From Crocosphaera sp. UHCC 0190 (GTDB taxonomy: Bacteria; Cyanobacteriota; Cyanobacteriia; Cyanobacteriales; Microcystaceae): a DNA stretch of 64,000 bases. The notes beneath the pieces were generated by a model, which made no database searches, was not told the DNA's origin, and worked only from the letters and a program-made list of their open reading frames with translations. Positions 26,566 through 35,567 of the stretch are shown in pieces; positions within the stretch are counted from its first letter, which is position 1, and each line of letters starts with the position of its first letter. The position numbers were made by a program, and so were the translations under genes. Location: NCBI RefSeq assembly GCF_034932065.1, contig NZ_JAYGHP010000015.1:1-64000 (forward strand), in the 5' to 3' direction.

Positions 26566-28695
26566 AAAGATACATTCACCCACAAAGCAACCGAAATTTC
26601 CTCTTGTCTCGCCGATTGCCCTCAGGCATCCGTAGACCCTACTCTAGAGGAAACCCTTAATAAACTGACCGCCAACGACCATAAAAGTCGGGTACGTCGC
26701 TCTGCTGCCATGATTGGCCTCGCCATTTCCATGAGTGCCACCGGCATGATACTCAGTCAGGAAAAGGCGGCGATCGCAGCCAACCCATCCATTCCTAGCC
26801 TGCCAACATTTTCCCACTCAGACACAGACCAAGGTCAATTAGCTCCCCTGGCCCTGAAGCATAAGGTACAGCCTGGGGAATCTCTTCAACAATTGGCGAA
26901 GGAATATCAAGTCTCACCGGAAGCGATTGCTCTTACTAATAATCTAGCGGTAAGTGCTGAGTTAGAACCAGGACAAACTATTAAGATTCCTTCCGTTAAA
27001 AAATCTACGGAAAAAGTCCCAGCCAAAGGGACTGTCTCCCAAAACCCTGAGACTGATTTAGTAGCGGCTAAGCCCCTGAATACGTCTCTGGATCACCTGA
27101 GAGAAACCCGTAAGCGTTTGCAAGATAGCTTAGCGGAGCTTAAAACCGAGAAATCTCAGACGAATGTAGAAACAAGCACAGTGGTGGCCGATGTCTCTGA
27201 TGTGAGCCAATCCTTAACTGTTCCTGAATCTTCCCCAGAATTGACTAACCCATCGGCCCAAACCGAGATAGCTCAAGCGATTGAGATCCCCGTTCTCGGC
27301 CCTGAGAGTGAGGCGGTTTCTTCAACTTCAAACGTTCCCCTGACGATTCCAGAAATTAAATCTCCAACGGGAAATTCTGCCCCCTCTCAGCCCAAAGAAA
27401 AAGTGGCTTCTGCTGCTGTGTCTCGACAAGAAGAGAGGGAACAGAAATCCCCCTCTCTGTCCAGTCTGCCTGTCGTTCCCTCGATGAGACAGCAAACCAC
27501 AGCCAAAGCAGACCCAGAGCAACCCATTTCCATTCCTGTGATTGCTCCTGAAGCTCAGCCTTTCCAAGATGCTTCAGAAACAGAGTTACCAGCTCCTCAA
27601 CAAACCTCCTTTAGACAGCCGACAGCCATTGTCCCCCAACCCCAAGCGGTGGTTACTCAGAAAAGTTACCAAATTCGTCCAGGAGATACCTTAAACAGCA
27701 TTGCCCGTCGTCATGGTATCTCTGCCACTGAGTTAATTCGTGCCAATGGTATTACGAATCCTAATTTGATTAAGGTCAATCAAACTTTAGTCATTCCCCA
27801 AAAAACAACCGTTGCCAATAATGGCACAGGAAACCGAAGTTTTTCTCGGTCTTCTTTCTCCGCTTCCGTGAATAAGTTACCACTACAGAGTGATACGGCT
27901 CAAAGAAGTTTCGTGGCTCAAAATCGGAGTGAAATTTCTATAGCAACCGCCCAAGAAGCTTACACAGACAAATTGAGAGCGGATATTGTTAGTCTTCAGC
28001 AAGACTATCGTCAACAACCTGAATCTGTCTCAATTAAGGTGGAATCTTACCGCACAGAAGACGCAAGTCAGACGGTGGTTGGGGAAACCGTTAACTCTGA
28101 ATGGAAAAATGACCGCCAAACTCGACAATCACCCCAAGCAACCCTTGGACAAAGAGTAGACCAGACAAAGCCGCAATTAATTAGCACGGCTCCCACTGAT
28201 CCAGGTTTTTATAATGATGCCTTCCAAATTCCTGTGGGAACCAATGTCGGCCCTGAGCTTCCTGGTTTATCTAACCCTGATGATTATCTGCCTGGTGCGC
28301 CTGTTAAATTTACGGGTTATATTTGGCCCAGTAAAGGGGTTCTTACCTCCGGGTTTGGCCGACGTTGGGGCAGAATGCACAAGGGCATCGATATTGCTGC
28401 TCCGGTGGGAACGCCTATTATGGCGGCCGCCCCTGGAGAAGTGGTTTATGCGGGCTGGAATTCTGGCGGTTATGGCAATTTAGTTAAGGTACGTCATCCT
28501 GATGGCAGTATGACCTTATATGCTCACAATAGCCGCATTTTAGTCCGTCGTGGGCAACAGGTCGATCAAGGGCAACAAATTTCTGAAATGGGTAGTACGG
28601 GTTATAGCACCGGCCCTCACCTGCATTTTGAAGTTCATCCTAGTGGTGGTGCGGCCCAAAATCCGATGGCCTTTTTGCCTAAGAACAGATCCTAA
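26563..28695 (+). CDS. LysM-M23 murein endopeptidase (NlpD/EnvC-like)
   Basis: A 710-residue cell-wall protein. A membrane helix lies near residues 48-70 (AMIGLAISMSATGMIL). LysM repeat 1 is at about 98-145 (HKVQPGESLQQLA) and LysM repeat 2 at about 367-412 (YQIRPGDTLNSIA). A long Ser/Pro/Gln-rich linker follows. The M23 peptidase, about 585-705, has the zinc ligands in MHKGIDIAAP and GPHLHFEVHP. It likely cleaves peptidoglycan cross-links or activates amidases during division and growth. The TTG start is fixed by an AGGAGG site. A terminator at 28733 follows. Confidence 0.92.
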   Translation: MKDTFTHKATEISSCLADCPQASVDPTLEETLNKLTANDHKSRVRRSAAMIGLAISMSATGMILSQEKAAIAANPSIPSLPTFSHSDTDQGQLAPLALKHKVQPGESLQQLAKEYQVSPEAIALTNNLAVSAELEPGQTIKIPSVKKSTEKVPAKGTVSQNPETDLVAAKPLNTSLDHLRETRKRLQDSLAELKTEKSQTNVETSTVVADVSDVSQSLTVPESSPELTNPSAQTEIAQAIEIPVLGPESEAVSSTSNVPLTIPEIKSPTGNSAPSQPKEKVASAAVSRQEEREQKSPSLSSLPVVPSMRQQTTAKADPEQPISIPVIAPEAQPFQDASETELPAPQQTSFRQPTAIVPQPQAVVTQKSYQIRPGDTLNSIARRHGISATELIRANGITNPNLIKVNQTLVIPQKTTVANNGTGNRSFSRSSFSASVNKLPLQSDTAQRSFVAQNRSEISIATAQEAYTDKLRADIVSLQQDYRQQPESVSIKVESYRTEDASQTVVGETVNSEWKNDRQTRQSPQATLGQRVDQTKPQLISTAPTDPGFYNDAFQIPVGTNVGPELPGLSNPDDYLPGAPVKFTGYIWPSKGVLTSGFGRRWGRMHKGIDIAAPVGTPIMAAAPGEVVYAGWNSGGYGNLVKVRHPDGSMTLYAHNSRILVRRGQQVDQGQQISEMGSTGYSTGPHLHFEVHPSGGAAQNPMAFLPKNRS

Positions 28696-28732
28696 ATGAT
28701 TACTTCAGTTTGTTGAGTCGAGCGATGGGATA

Positions 28733-28764
28733 GATCAGAGAAAAATTTTCTCTGGTCTTTTTTT
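28733..28764 (+). terminator. Rho-independent terminator
   Basis: GATCAGAGAAAA pairs with TTTTCTCTGGTC to make a 12-base stem with an almost absent loop, followed by seven Ts. It ends the LysM/M23 transcript. Confidence 0.85.
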
Positions 28765-28820
28765 ATGGACTAGACATTTTGTGAATCTTGCGTATACAAT
28801 AGAAAAGGTGTAAAAAAATC

Positions 28821-28894
28821 GGCTCAGTAGCTCAGTTGGTTAGAGCAGGGGACTCATAAGCCCAAGGTCGGGTGTTCAAATCACCCTTGAGCCA
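28821..28894 (+). tRNA. tRNA-Met (anticodon CAT), elongator type
   Basis: The acceptor stem GGCTCAG pairs with TTGAGCC, the D arm is GCTC..GAGC, the anticodon loop is CTCATAA, and the T arm is GGGTG-TTCAAAT-CACCC. It starts GG rather than CG, so it is not the initiator. The anticodon stem has only three clear GC pairs with mismatched ends (A-G next to the loop). The CAT anticodon could also be an isoleucine tRNA whose C is changed by TilS, encoded at 61296. CCA is not encoded. Confidence 0.88.
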
Positions 28895-28959
28895 TTTAAG
28901 TTGTGGTAAATTCACTAATTAAGTCGTGTTACAGGTTCGTCTCAGAAAAAGGAGATAGT

Positions 28960-31900
28960 TTAACTATCTTCCAACTGTTTCTTCGGTAACAATTTCTCTG
29001 TTGCCATTTTAATCACAATATACAAAATTGGTACGACGAATAAACTCAAGAAAGAAGCAATCAACATTCCCCCAAAAACAGCCGTTCCCAAGGACTGACG
29101 ACTTCCCGCACCAGCCCCCGTTGCCACCACCAAAGGAAAAATCCCCAATAGGGTAGAAATTGCTGTCATTAAAATCGGTCTTAAGCGTTCTTGTGCTGCT
29201 TCTACTGCTGCTTTAACTAAGGGTAAACCTTCCTCTCGTAATTGGTTAGCAAATTCCACTATCAGAATGGCATTTTTACTGGCTAAACCAATCAACATAA
29301 CTAAACCAATTTGACAATAAACATCATTAGCAAATCCCCTTAATGATTGGGCGGTTAATGCTCCTAAAATAGCTAAAGGAACCGCAATAATAATAATCAA
29401 AGGATCAACATAATTTTCGTATTGGGCCGCTAATACCAAGAACACAAATAATAACCCCAACCCGAAAATAATGGGAGCTAATCCTCCTGATTCTATCTCC
29501 TCTAAAGAAGTCCCCGACCATTCATAACCAAACCCTGGTGGTAATAGCTGTTTTGAGAGGGTTTCCATCGCTTTAATAGCATTACCCGAACCCACCCCAG
29601 GAGCAGGAGAACCATTAATTTCCACAGCACGAAACAGGTTATAGTGAGAAATAGTTTGGGGCCCCGTTGTCGCAGTCATCGTGACTAAATTTGATAAAGG
29701 AATCATCTGGCCCGTTGCCGATCGCACATATAATTTTTTCACATCATCAGGGTTGGCACGGAATTGACTATCAGCTTGTACATAAACCCGATAGGTACGT
29801 TGTTGTAAGGTAAAATCATTAACATAGCGCGACCCTAAAGCGGTTTGTAGGGTACTAAAAATGTCATTAATAGAAACCTGAAGGGCTTGGGCCTGATTAC
29901 GGTTGACTTCAATCAAAAATTGAGGTGTATTAGCTGAGAAGCTGCTAAAAACCCGGCTTAGAGCCTGATTTTGATTAGCGGCTCCCAATAATGACCCCAT
30001 CACCTGCACTAAATTATTAATATCTCCCGTTCCTTGTCGATCTTGTAATTGATAGGCAAAACCGCCAAAATTCCCTAATCCTCGAATACTTGGGGGGTTA
30101 ACGGGAAAAATTTGGGCTTCAGGAATTTGGCTAAATTTCCCCCATAGTTTACCAATAACCGCTTGGGCCGAATGTTGTGGGCCACGACGTTCTTTAAACG
30201 GTTTAAGGGGGCTAAAAATAATCCCTTGGTTGGCACTATTTCCACTAAAGGAAAATCCTCCCACCGCAAAGGTTCCCTGTACATCTGGTTCTTCTAAAAT
30301 GGCTTTTTCGACCTTTCGGATAACATCACTGGTGTATTGTAAAGAGACTCCTTGAGGGGCTTGAATAATAGTTATAAAGTAGCCCTGATCTTCTTCTGGC
30401 ATAAAAGCGGTGGGGACGGTGATATATAACCAAACTGTTACCCCTAAAAGTAAGGTAAAAATTGCGACGACAACCCCTCGAAAATGGGCTAAGGTGTTAA
30501 GCGATCGCCGATATTGTTCTGTTGTCCACTCTAAGAAATGATTAAAATAGGCAAAAATCACACCGATCCAACCGGGAAGTTTTTGTCCCTTTTCCAAGAT
30601 TAAGGCACATAAAGACGGGGTTAAAGTAACAGCCAAAAAGGTAGAAATAGCAATAGAGAAAGCAATAGTTAGGGCAAATTGTCGATACAATGCTCCTGTT
30701 GTTCCTGGAAAGAATGCCACAGGAACAAAAACGGCCATTAAGACTAAAGAAGTGGCAATAACTGCCCCAAATAATTCCCCCATCGCTTTACTAGCAGCTT
30801 CTTGAGGAGACATATCTCCATCTTCGATATAACGACTAATTTGTTCTACAACAATAATGGCATCATCCACAACCATTCCTGTTGCTAAGGTTAGGCCAAA
30901 TAAAGTCAAACTATTAATAGAAAAATCAAAGACTTTAATAAAGGCAAAAGTACCAATTAAAGCCAAAGGAATCGTTAAAGCAGGAATTAAAGTGGTTCGC
31001 CAATTCTGTAGAAAAATCAAGATCACTAAGATCACTAATCCCACAGACATAATTAAAGTTTTCACCACTTCAGATAAAGATTCTTCTACAAATTGAGTGG
31101 TATCAAAAGCCACTGCATATTGCAAATCAGGGGGAAAGAAACCCTCTAATCTTTCCATTTCTTCTTTAACTCTTTTGGCTACATCTAAAGCATTTGATCC
31201 CGTTCTTTGATAAACTCCAATACCAACGGCTTCTTGTCCCCTAAATCGCAAAAAAGAACTATAATCTTCTGCCCCTAATTCGGCTCTCCCCACATCTCTA
31301 AAATAAATTAATGAGCCATTTTCGTCAGTTTTTAATAAAAGATTATCAAACTCTTTAGGATCTTTTAATTGACTAATTGCTCGTAAATCAAACTGATATT
31401 CTTGTCCTTTAACTGCGGGTTCAGCCCCAATTTTTCCTGCCCCAACCTGTAGATTTTGTTCCGATAAAGCCCTAACCACATCTTGGGTTGTTAGGCCTCG
31501 ACTTGCCAAACGATTTGGATCTAACCAAAGACGCATAGCATAACGACGTTCCCCAAAAATCCGAACATTTCCGACTCCATCAATACGTTTTAAAGCATCA
31601 ATTAAATATTGATCTGCATAGTTACTCAAGAAAATATTATCATAGCGATCATTGTCACTAAATAAACCAATTCCTAACAGTAAATTATTAGATTCTCGAC
31701 TGACTTGTACTCCGGTGCGTTGGACATCATCAGGCAGTTGAGATTGTACAATTGCCACTTGATTTTGCACATCAACCGCAGCTAAATCTTGATCTCGTGA
31801 CGAATCAAAGGTAACAGTAATACTACTGGTACCACTATTACTACTGGTAGAACTAATATATCTGAGTCCTTCAACCCCATTAATTTGCCGTTCTAAGATG

Positions 31901-32094
31901 TTAGTTACCGCATTTTCGACCACTTCTGCACTGGCCCCGCTATAAGTTGCCCTAACTTGAACATTCGTAGGACTAATATCAGGAAAACGATCCACAGGCA
32001 GGTTCAATAAACTAATCAACCCTACTAATAAAATTAAGAGGGCGCAAACTGTTGAAAAAACAGGCCGTTTGATAAAGAAATCAACAAAATTCAT
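28960..32094 (-). CDS. RND efflux pump, HAE1 family (AcrB-like)
   Basis: A proton-driven inner-membrane exporter for hydrophobic compounds, working as a trimer with a periplasmic adaptor and an outer-membrane channel. The 1044-residue length is normal. It starts MNFVDFFIKRPVFSTVCALL, has two large periplasmic loops and twelve expected membrane helices. The proton-relay pair is visible in GMVVDDAIIVVEQ (TM4). The adaptor gene lies 51 bases upstream on the same strand. No TolC gene is nearby. Confidence 0.93.
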   Translation of the reverse strand: MNFVDFFIKRPVFSTVCALLILLVGLISLLNLPVDRFPDISPTNVQVRATYSGASAEVVENAVTNILERQINGVEGLRYISSTSSNSGTSSITVTFDSSRDQDLAAVDVQNQVAIVQSQLPDDVQRTGVQVSRESNNLLLGIGLFSDNDRYDNIFLSNYADQYLIDALKRIDGVGNVRIFGERRYAMRLWLDPNRLASRGLTTQDVVRALSEQNLQVGAGKIGAEPAVKGQEYQFDLRAISQLKDPKEFDNLLLKTDENGSLIYFRDVGRAELGAEDYSSFLRFRGQEAVGIGVYQRTGSNALDVAKRVKEEMERLEGFFPPDLQYAVAFDTTQFVEESLSEVVKTLIMSVGLVILVILIFLQNWRTTLIPALTIPLALIGTFAFIKVFDFSINSLTLFGLTLATGMVVDDAIIVVEQISRYIEDGDMSPQEAASKAMGELFGAVIATSLVLMAVFVPVAFFPGTTGALYRQFALTIAFSIAISTFLAVTLTPSLCALILEKGQKLPGWIGVIFAYFNHFLEWTTEQYRRSLNTLAHFRGVVVAIFTLLLGVTVWLYITVPTAFMPEEDQGYFITIIQAPQGVSLQYTSDVIRKVEKAILEEPDVQGTFAVGGFSFSGNSANQGIIFSPLKPFKERRGPQHSAQAVIGKLWGKFSQIPEAQIFPVNPPSIRGLGNFGGFAYQLQDRQGTGDINNLVQVMGSLLGAANQNQALSRVFSSFSANTPQFLIEVNRNQAQALQVSINDIFSTLQTALGSRYVNDFTLQQRTYRVYVQADSQFRANPDDVKKLYVRSATGQMIPLSNLVTMTATTGPQTISHYNLFRAVEINGSPAPGVGSGNAIKAMETLSKQLLPPGFGYEWSGTSLEEIESGGLAPIIFGLGLLFVFLVLAAQYENYVDPLIIIIAVPLAILGALTAQSLRGFANDVYCQIGLVMLIGLASKNAILIVEFANQLREEGLPLVKAAVEAAQERLRPILMTAISTLLGIFPLVVATGAGAGSRQSLGTAVFGGMLIASFLSLFVVPILYIVIKMATEKLLPKKQLEDS

Positions 32095-32145
32095 GATGTT
32101 TAGGGAGTAATTTTTTAGTTACACAAGGCAAACCCTTATTAATTA

Positions 32146-33675
32146 TTACTTCTGACTTGATTCAAGGGGTTGAATGGGCGCACCATCTTTAAGTTGAAGA
32201 ATACCCGCAGTGACAATTTTTTCTCCCACTTCTAAGCCGCTAATAACTTGATAATTATTCCCTTGTAAATCCCCTAATTGTACTTGTCTTTGTTGAGCCA
32301 TCAATTTTGGTTCATCCTCTTTAGAAGACTCATGAGGTTTAGCCACAAATACAAACGTTTGCCCCCCTAAACGAGATACGGCAGTAGCAGGAATTAAAAT
32401 CCCAGGACGTTGCTCCCAAATCACTTTAGCTTGAATAAATTGGCGGTTCAATAAATCTCGATTACCATTATTAAAAGTCGCTTTCGCCAAGATTAATTGA
32501 GAATCTGCGGTAACATTGGGAGAGATAAAACTAATTTGCCCAGAGGCGATCGCTTTTCCTTGAAGGTCTAAAATTTCTACGGGTAAACCTAAACGCAGTT
32601 GAGGGGCTTTTTCTAAGGGAATAGACAAATTAAGTTCCAGCAGATTATTTTCCGTTAAGGTGGTTAAAGTATCCCCCTCTCTCACATAATCCCCAATTTC
32701 AACAGGAATATCCCCTACTATGCCTGAAATGGCCGCTATTACTTGGGTTTTGTTCACTTTAACCTCTGCGATACGAACTTGGGCGATCGCTTCAGCCACA
32801 TCTGCTTTAGCTTGGGCAATAACTTCAGATCGGGGGCCGTTTTGCAAGCGTCTCAGGTTTTGGGCTTCCCTTTCCACTGCTGCAGCTAATTCTGTCACAT
32901 CGGAACGACGGCTTTTTTGTAGTTGGGATAAACGCCGTTTTGCCTGTTCTAAAGCTGCGGTGGCACTGCGAGACTGAGTTAAATATTCTTGATATTGATC
33001 CGCAGAAACGGCCCCCTCTTCCTTCAGTCCTTCATAACGGGCCACCCTTTGTTCAGCTAATTCTGCTTCTGCTTGGGCTGAATTCAGTTGAGCCTCTGCT
33101 TGGGCAACTTCTTCAGGACGACTTCCCCCTTGAGCATTATTTAACCGAGCTTTCGCTTCCTGTAAACTGGCTTGAGCTTCGTCAATGTCTTCCTGGCGGC
33201 TTCCTGCCTGTAATTCAGCGAGTTTGGCTTGGGTACTAGCTAATTTAGCCTGAGCTTGCAGTAATTGGGCTTGCCAGTCGCTGTTGTCCAGTTTGATGAT
33301 AACTTGCCCTTTGCTCACGCGATCGCCTTCTTTGACAAGAATTTGCTCAATTCTGCCTTCAATTTCTGGCTTGAGAATCACCGCATTACTGGCTTCAATC
33401 GTTCCCACCACTTCCGAGGTAGTTTGCATGATGTCTGGTTTGAGACTAGCCAATTTGACTGAGGTGGGTGGCGTTTTTTGGGCAAAGGCCCCTGAAGTGG
33501 CCGCATTTTTTTGACTATTTAACCACCAGTTTCCCCCCCAACCTGCTCCCACAACGAGTAACAGTAAACCCAGGATCAAAGGCCAACGTCTTCGTTGTAA
33601 GTTGGACATAGGTGTGGATTCCTTCTGAACAGTGTCAGGTGAAATTATAGGTGGTTTATATTGAGTAGGGAGCAT
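32146..33675 (-). CDS. RND periplasmic adaptor (membrane fusion protein)
   Basis: Links the RND pump to an outer-membrane channel. One N-terminal membrane helix (WPLILGLLLLVVGAGWGG) is followed by a split lipoyl domain (VVGTIEASNAVILKPEIEGR and IAAISGIVGDIPVEIGD) around an unusually long alpha-hairpin (about residues 135-290). The hairpin has repeated AGSRQEDI, GGSRPEEV, KSRRSDV and NGPRSEV turns. A beta-barrel and C-terminal domain follow. It is 509 residues from the first ATG; an ATG at 33609 with AAGGA upstream would give 487. It is in an operon with the pump. Confidence 0.9.
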   Translation of the reverse strand: MLPTQYKPPIISPDTVQKESTPMSNLQRRRWPLILGLLLLVVGAGWGGNWWLNSQKNAATSGAFAQKTPPTSVKLASLKPDIMQTTSEVVGTIEASNAVILKPEIEGRIEQILVKEGDRVSKGQVIIKLDNSDWQAQLLQAQAKLASTQAKLAELQAGSRQEDIDEAQASLQEAKARLNNAQGGSRPEEVAQAEAQLNSAQAEAELAEQRVARYEGLKEEGAVSADQYQEYLTQSRSATAALEQAKRRLSQLQKSRRSDVTELAAAVEREAQNLRRLQNGPRSEVIAQAKADVAEAIAQVRIAEVKVNKTQVIAAISGIVGDIPVEIGDYVREGDTLTTLTENNLLELNLSIPLEKAPQLRLGLPVEILDLQGKAIASGQISFISPNVTADSQLILAKATFNNGNRDLLNRQFIQAKVIWEQRPGILIPATAVSRLGGQTFVFVAKPHESSKEDEPKLMAQQRQVQLGDLQGNNYQVISGLEVGEKIVTAGILQLKDGAPIQPLESSQK

Positions 33676-33751
33676 ATTCTTGGATACCTAATGATAATTG
33701 TCTCAATTTTTTTACTAAGCTGCCTTATTAATTCTTAATATAACAACTATA

Positions 33752-33768
33752 TATATCAGTTTGATACA
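33752..33768. promoter_or_regulatory. Candidate PadR operator in the efflux/PadR divergent region
   Basis: TATATCA-GTT-TGATACA is a 17-base near-palindrome ending three bases before the PadR start and lying in the 96-base divergent region. PadR regulators often bind such sites to repress themselves and a neighbouring pump. Function is inferred from position and symmetry only. Confidence 0.4.
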
Positions 33769-33771
33769 TCA

Positions 33772-34290
33772 ATGCTTGAACTTGCAACTTTAGGGTTATT
33801 ACAAGGAGAATCGTTAAATGGCTATCGCCTTAAACAACAATTAGAATTATTTATGAGTGGCTGTATTAGTGCCAATTATGGCGCGATTTACCCATTAATG
33901 CGGCGATTGGAGCAGAAAGGATTAATTTGTGTCATAATCGACCCAGAGGAAAACCATGGGGCATCGGGCAAAATCTATCGTATTACCTCCGCAGGAAAAG
34001 TCCGATGGCATCAAAAAATGATGGAACAGCCCCAAGAAAGTTGGGTTCATGCCCGTTCTCGCTTTATGATTAAATTTTTCTTTTTTAGTTATTTGGAGTC
34101 AGCAGAACGATTAAAATTATTAGAAAATCGTTTAATAAAATGTCAATCAAGACTCGCAGATAAGGATATGGAAGAATTGCCAGATGATCCCTATCAAATA
34201 GCTGCTTGGCAACGGTTTAAAGGGGTGATTGAAACTGAAATTAGTTGGTTAAGTGAACAAATTTTGTTAGAACAAGAAAAATTAGTTTAA
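33772..34290 (+). CDS. PadR family transcriptional regulator
   Basis: A 172-residue winged-helix regulator. The N-terminal domain reads MLELATLGLLQGESLNGYRL and continues with the recognition region YGAIYPLMRRLEQKGLI. The C-terminal half is a helical dimerisation arm (Vir-like PadR subfamily 1, ending LLEQEKLV). It is divergent from the RND adaptor/pump operon and very likely represses it, releasing on binding of a pump substrate. No ribosome site is visible, so translation may be leaderless. It overlaps the convergent pseudogene by nine bases. Confidence 0.88.
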   Translation: MLELATLGLLQGESLNGYRLKQQLELFMSGCISANYGAIYPLMRRLEQKGLICVIIDPEENHGASGKIYRITSAGKVRWHQKMMEQPQESWVHARSRFMIKFFFFSYLESAERLKLLENRLIKCQSRLADKDMEELPDDPYQIAAWQRFKGVIETEISWLSEQILLEQEKLV

Positions 34291-35551
34291 TATCGAGTCA
34301 GGCGAAATTATCCAAATCATATTACCATCTTTCAAATTAATTTTATTCGTAATCGTTGTATTCGGACTAAGTTTGGATAATTCTTTGGTGATTTGAATAA
34401 TACTGGGATGATGGGCGTATTTTTGTTGATAACGCTCTAAGATTGTCCGAAAATGACTGATTGGAATCTTTGGTATGTTGGTTTGTCTCACAGCCTTATC
34501 ATCAACCAGATAAATTGATGATCCTTGACTATTGCGAAAATAAACTGTTTGACTATTGACACCACAGGAAACTAGCGTTAGTTGCGGGGGTTGACTTAAA
34601 AGTTTCGTGGTTATGCCTCCCCCAATCGTCAGGATACTTAAAAGAACAGCAGCTACCCATAACAGAGAAGAAGAGGTAGGGGATTGAGGAATAATTAATA
34701 AACGCCTCCATTGTAATTTTTGGGCTAATGCAGCCACACCCAATGCAGGTACAATAGAAATCATCGGCACCGTTGCCATGTAAGGTCGCATTCCCGCATC
34801 CCAAGGAGGAATAAAAGAAATTGACACAAAAATTCCCAAAGTGATAACTAACACAAAGGCGTTAAGAGGAATGTGACGCTGACGATAGCACTTAATCAAA
34901 CCGATTACACTCAATAGTTGCAGAATCACATTGATTTTATTGAGTTCTGTGCCAACCTGAAAGTGAAAAACAAAGTCATCTAAAAACATCATTTTCCAGG
35001 CTCTAAAACACCCTCTCACGAGACTTAGAGGATCTGAACGCAATACTTCTAAGGATAATCGCACAAATTAAAACTAATAGGGCAATGGTTAGTTGAAAGT
35101 TTTGCTGAGTGAGTCCTAAGAAAGTGGCCAAAACCCCTTGGGCCAAAAGCCGCCAAGAGGCAACTGTCCCAAAAGTCCCTCCTTCCAATAATCTTAAAGC
35201 ACTACCATAATAGTCGGCTGTATCGGTCATGGTTAACAAACCAGACATCATATAGCCACTGGGGTTAAGTCAACTTCGCCACAACCCTGATAACTGAACC
35301 GCAAAGAGAATCAGAGTTCCACTAAAACTGGTTAAGATACCTAGCGAACCTGAAGGACGATAGGCGAAATAAAGTAATACTAATATAGTAGTGAAAAGAA
35401 AGGTTGAGTCAGGAGCAAATAAAAAGAAAGCAAGTTTACTGGGAATACCAATTATTAAAATGGCAGAATATATTAATAAACCAATTACTGCAATACCAGT
35501 GGTGTAAAGCGATGAGTTAGATAAATTGCGTAGGATTTTTTGAAGTTTCAT
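34282..35551 (-). pseudogene. Decayed tandem copy of the GT-C glycosyltransferase gene
   Basis: This is a degraded duplicate of the intact gene at 35568. It starts at MKLQKILRNLSN (35551), matching MKLQKLLPNLSK, and stays parallel until an in-frame TGA at 35270-35272. The same frame then resumes as MSGLLTMTDTADYYGSALRL. Near 35060 about 200 codons are missing, with a frame change. The C-terminal part (EVLRSDPLSLVRGCFRAWK to the stop) continues in another frame. At least one nonsense change plus one deletion means no full product. Confidence 0.85.
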
Positions 35552-35567
35552 AAAAAAAAACACACAA

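Noticed and set aside
28214-28483. 89-codon frame inside the LysM/M23 gene
   Set aside because: It is an alternative frame of the conserved M23 domain coding sequence.
32720-33514. Several plus-strand frames inside the efflux adaptor gene
   Set aside because: They are shadows of the long helical coding region on the minus strand; no start sites or domain features.
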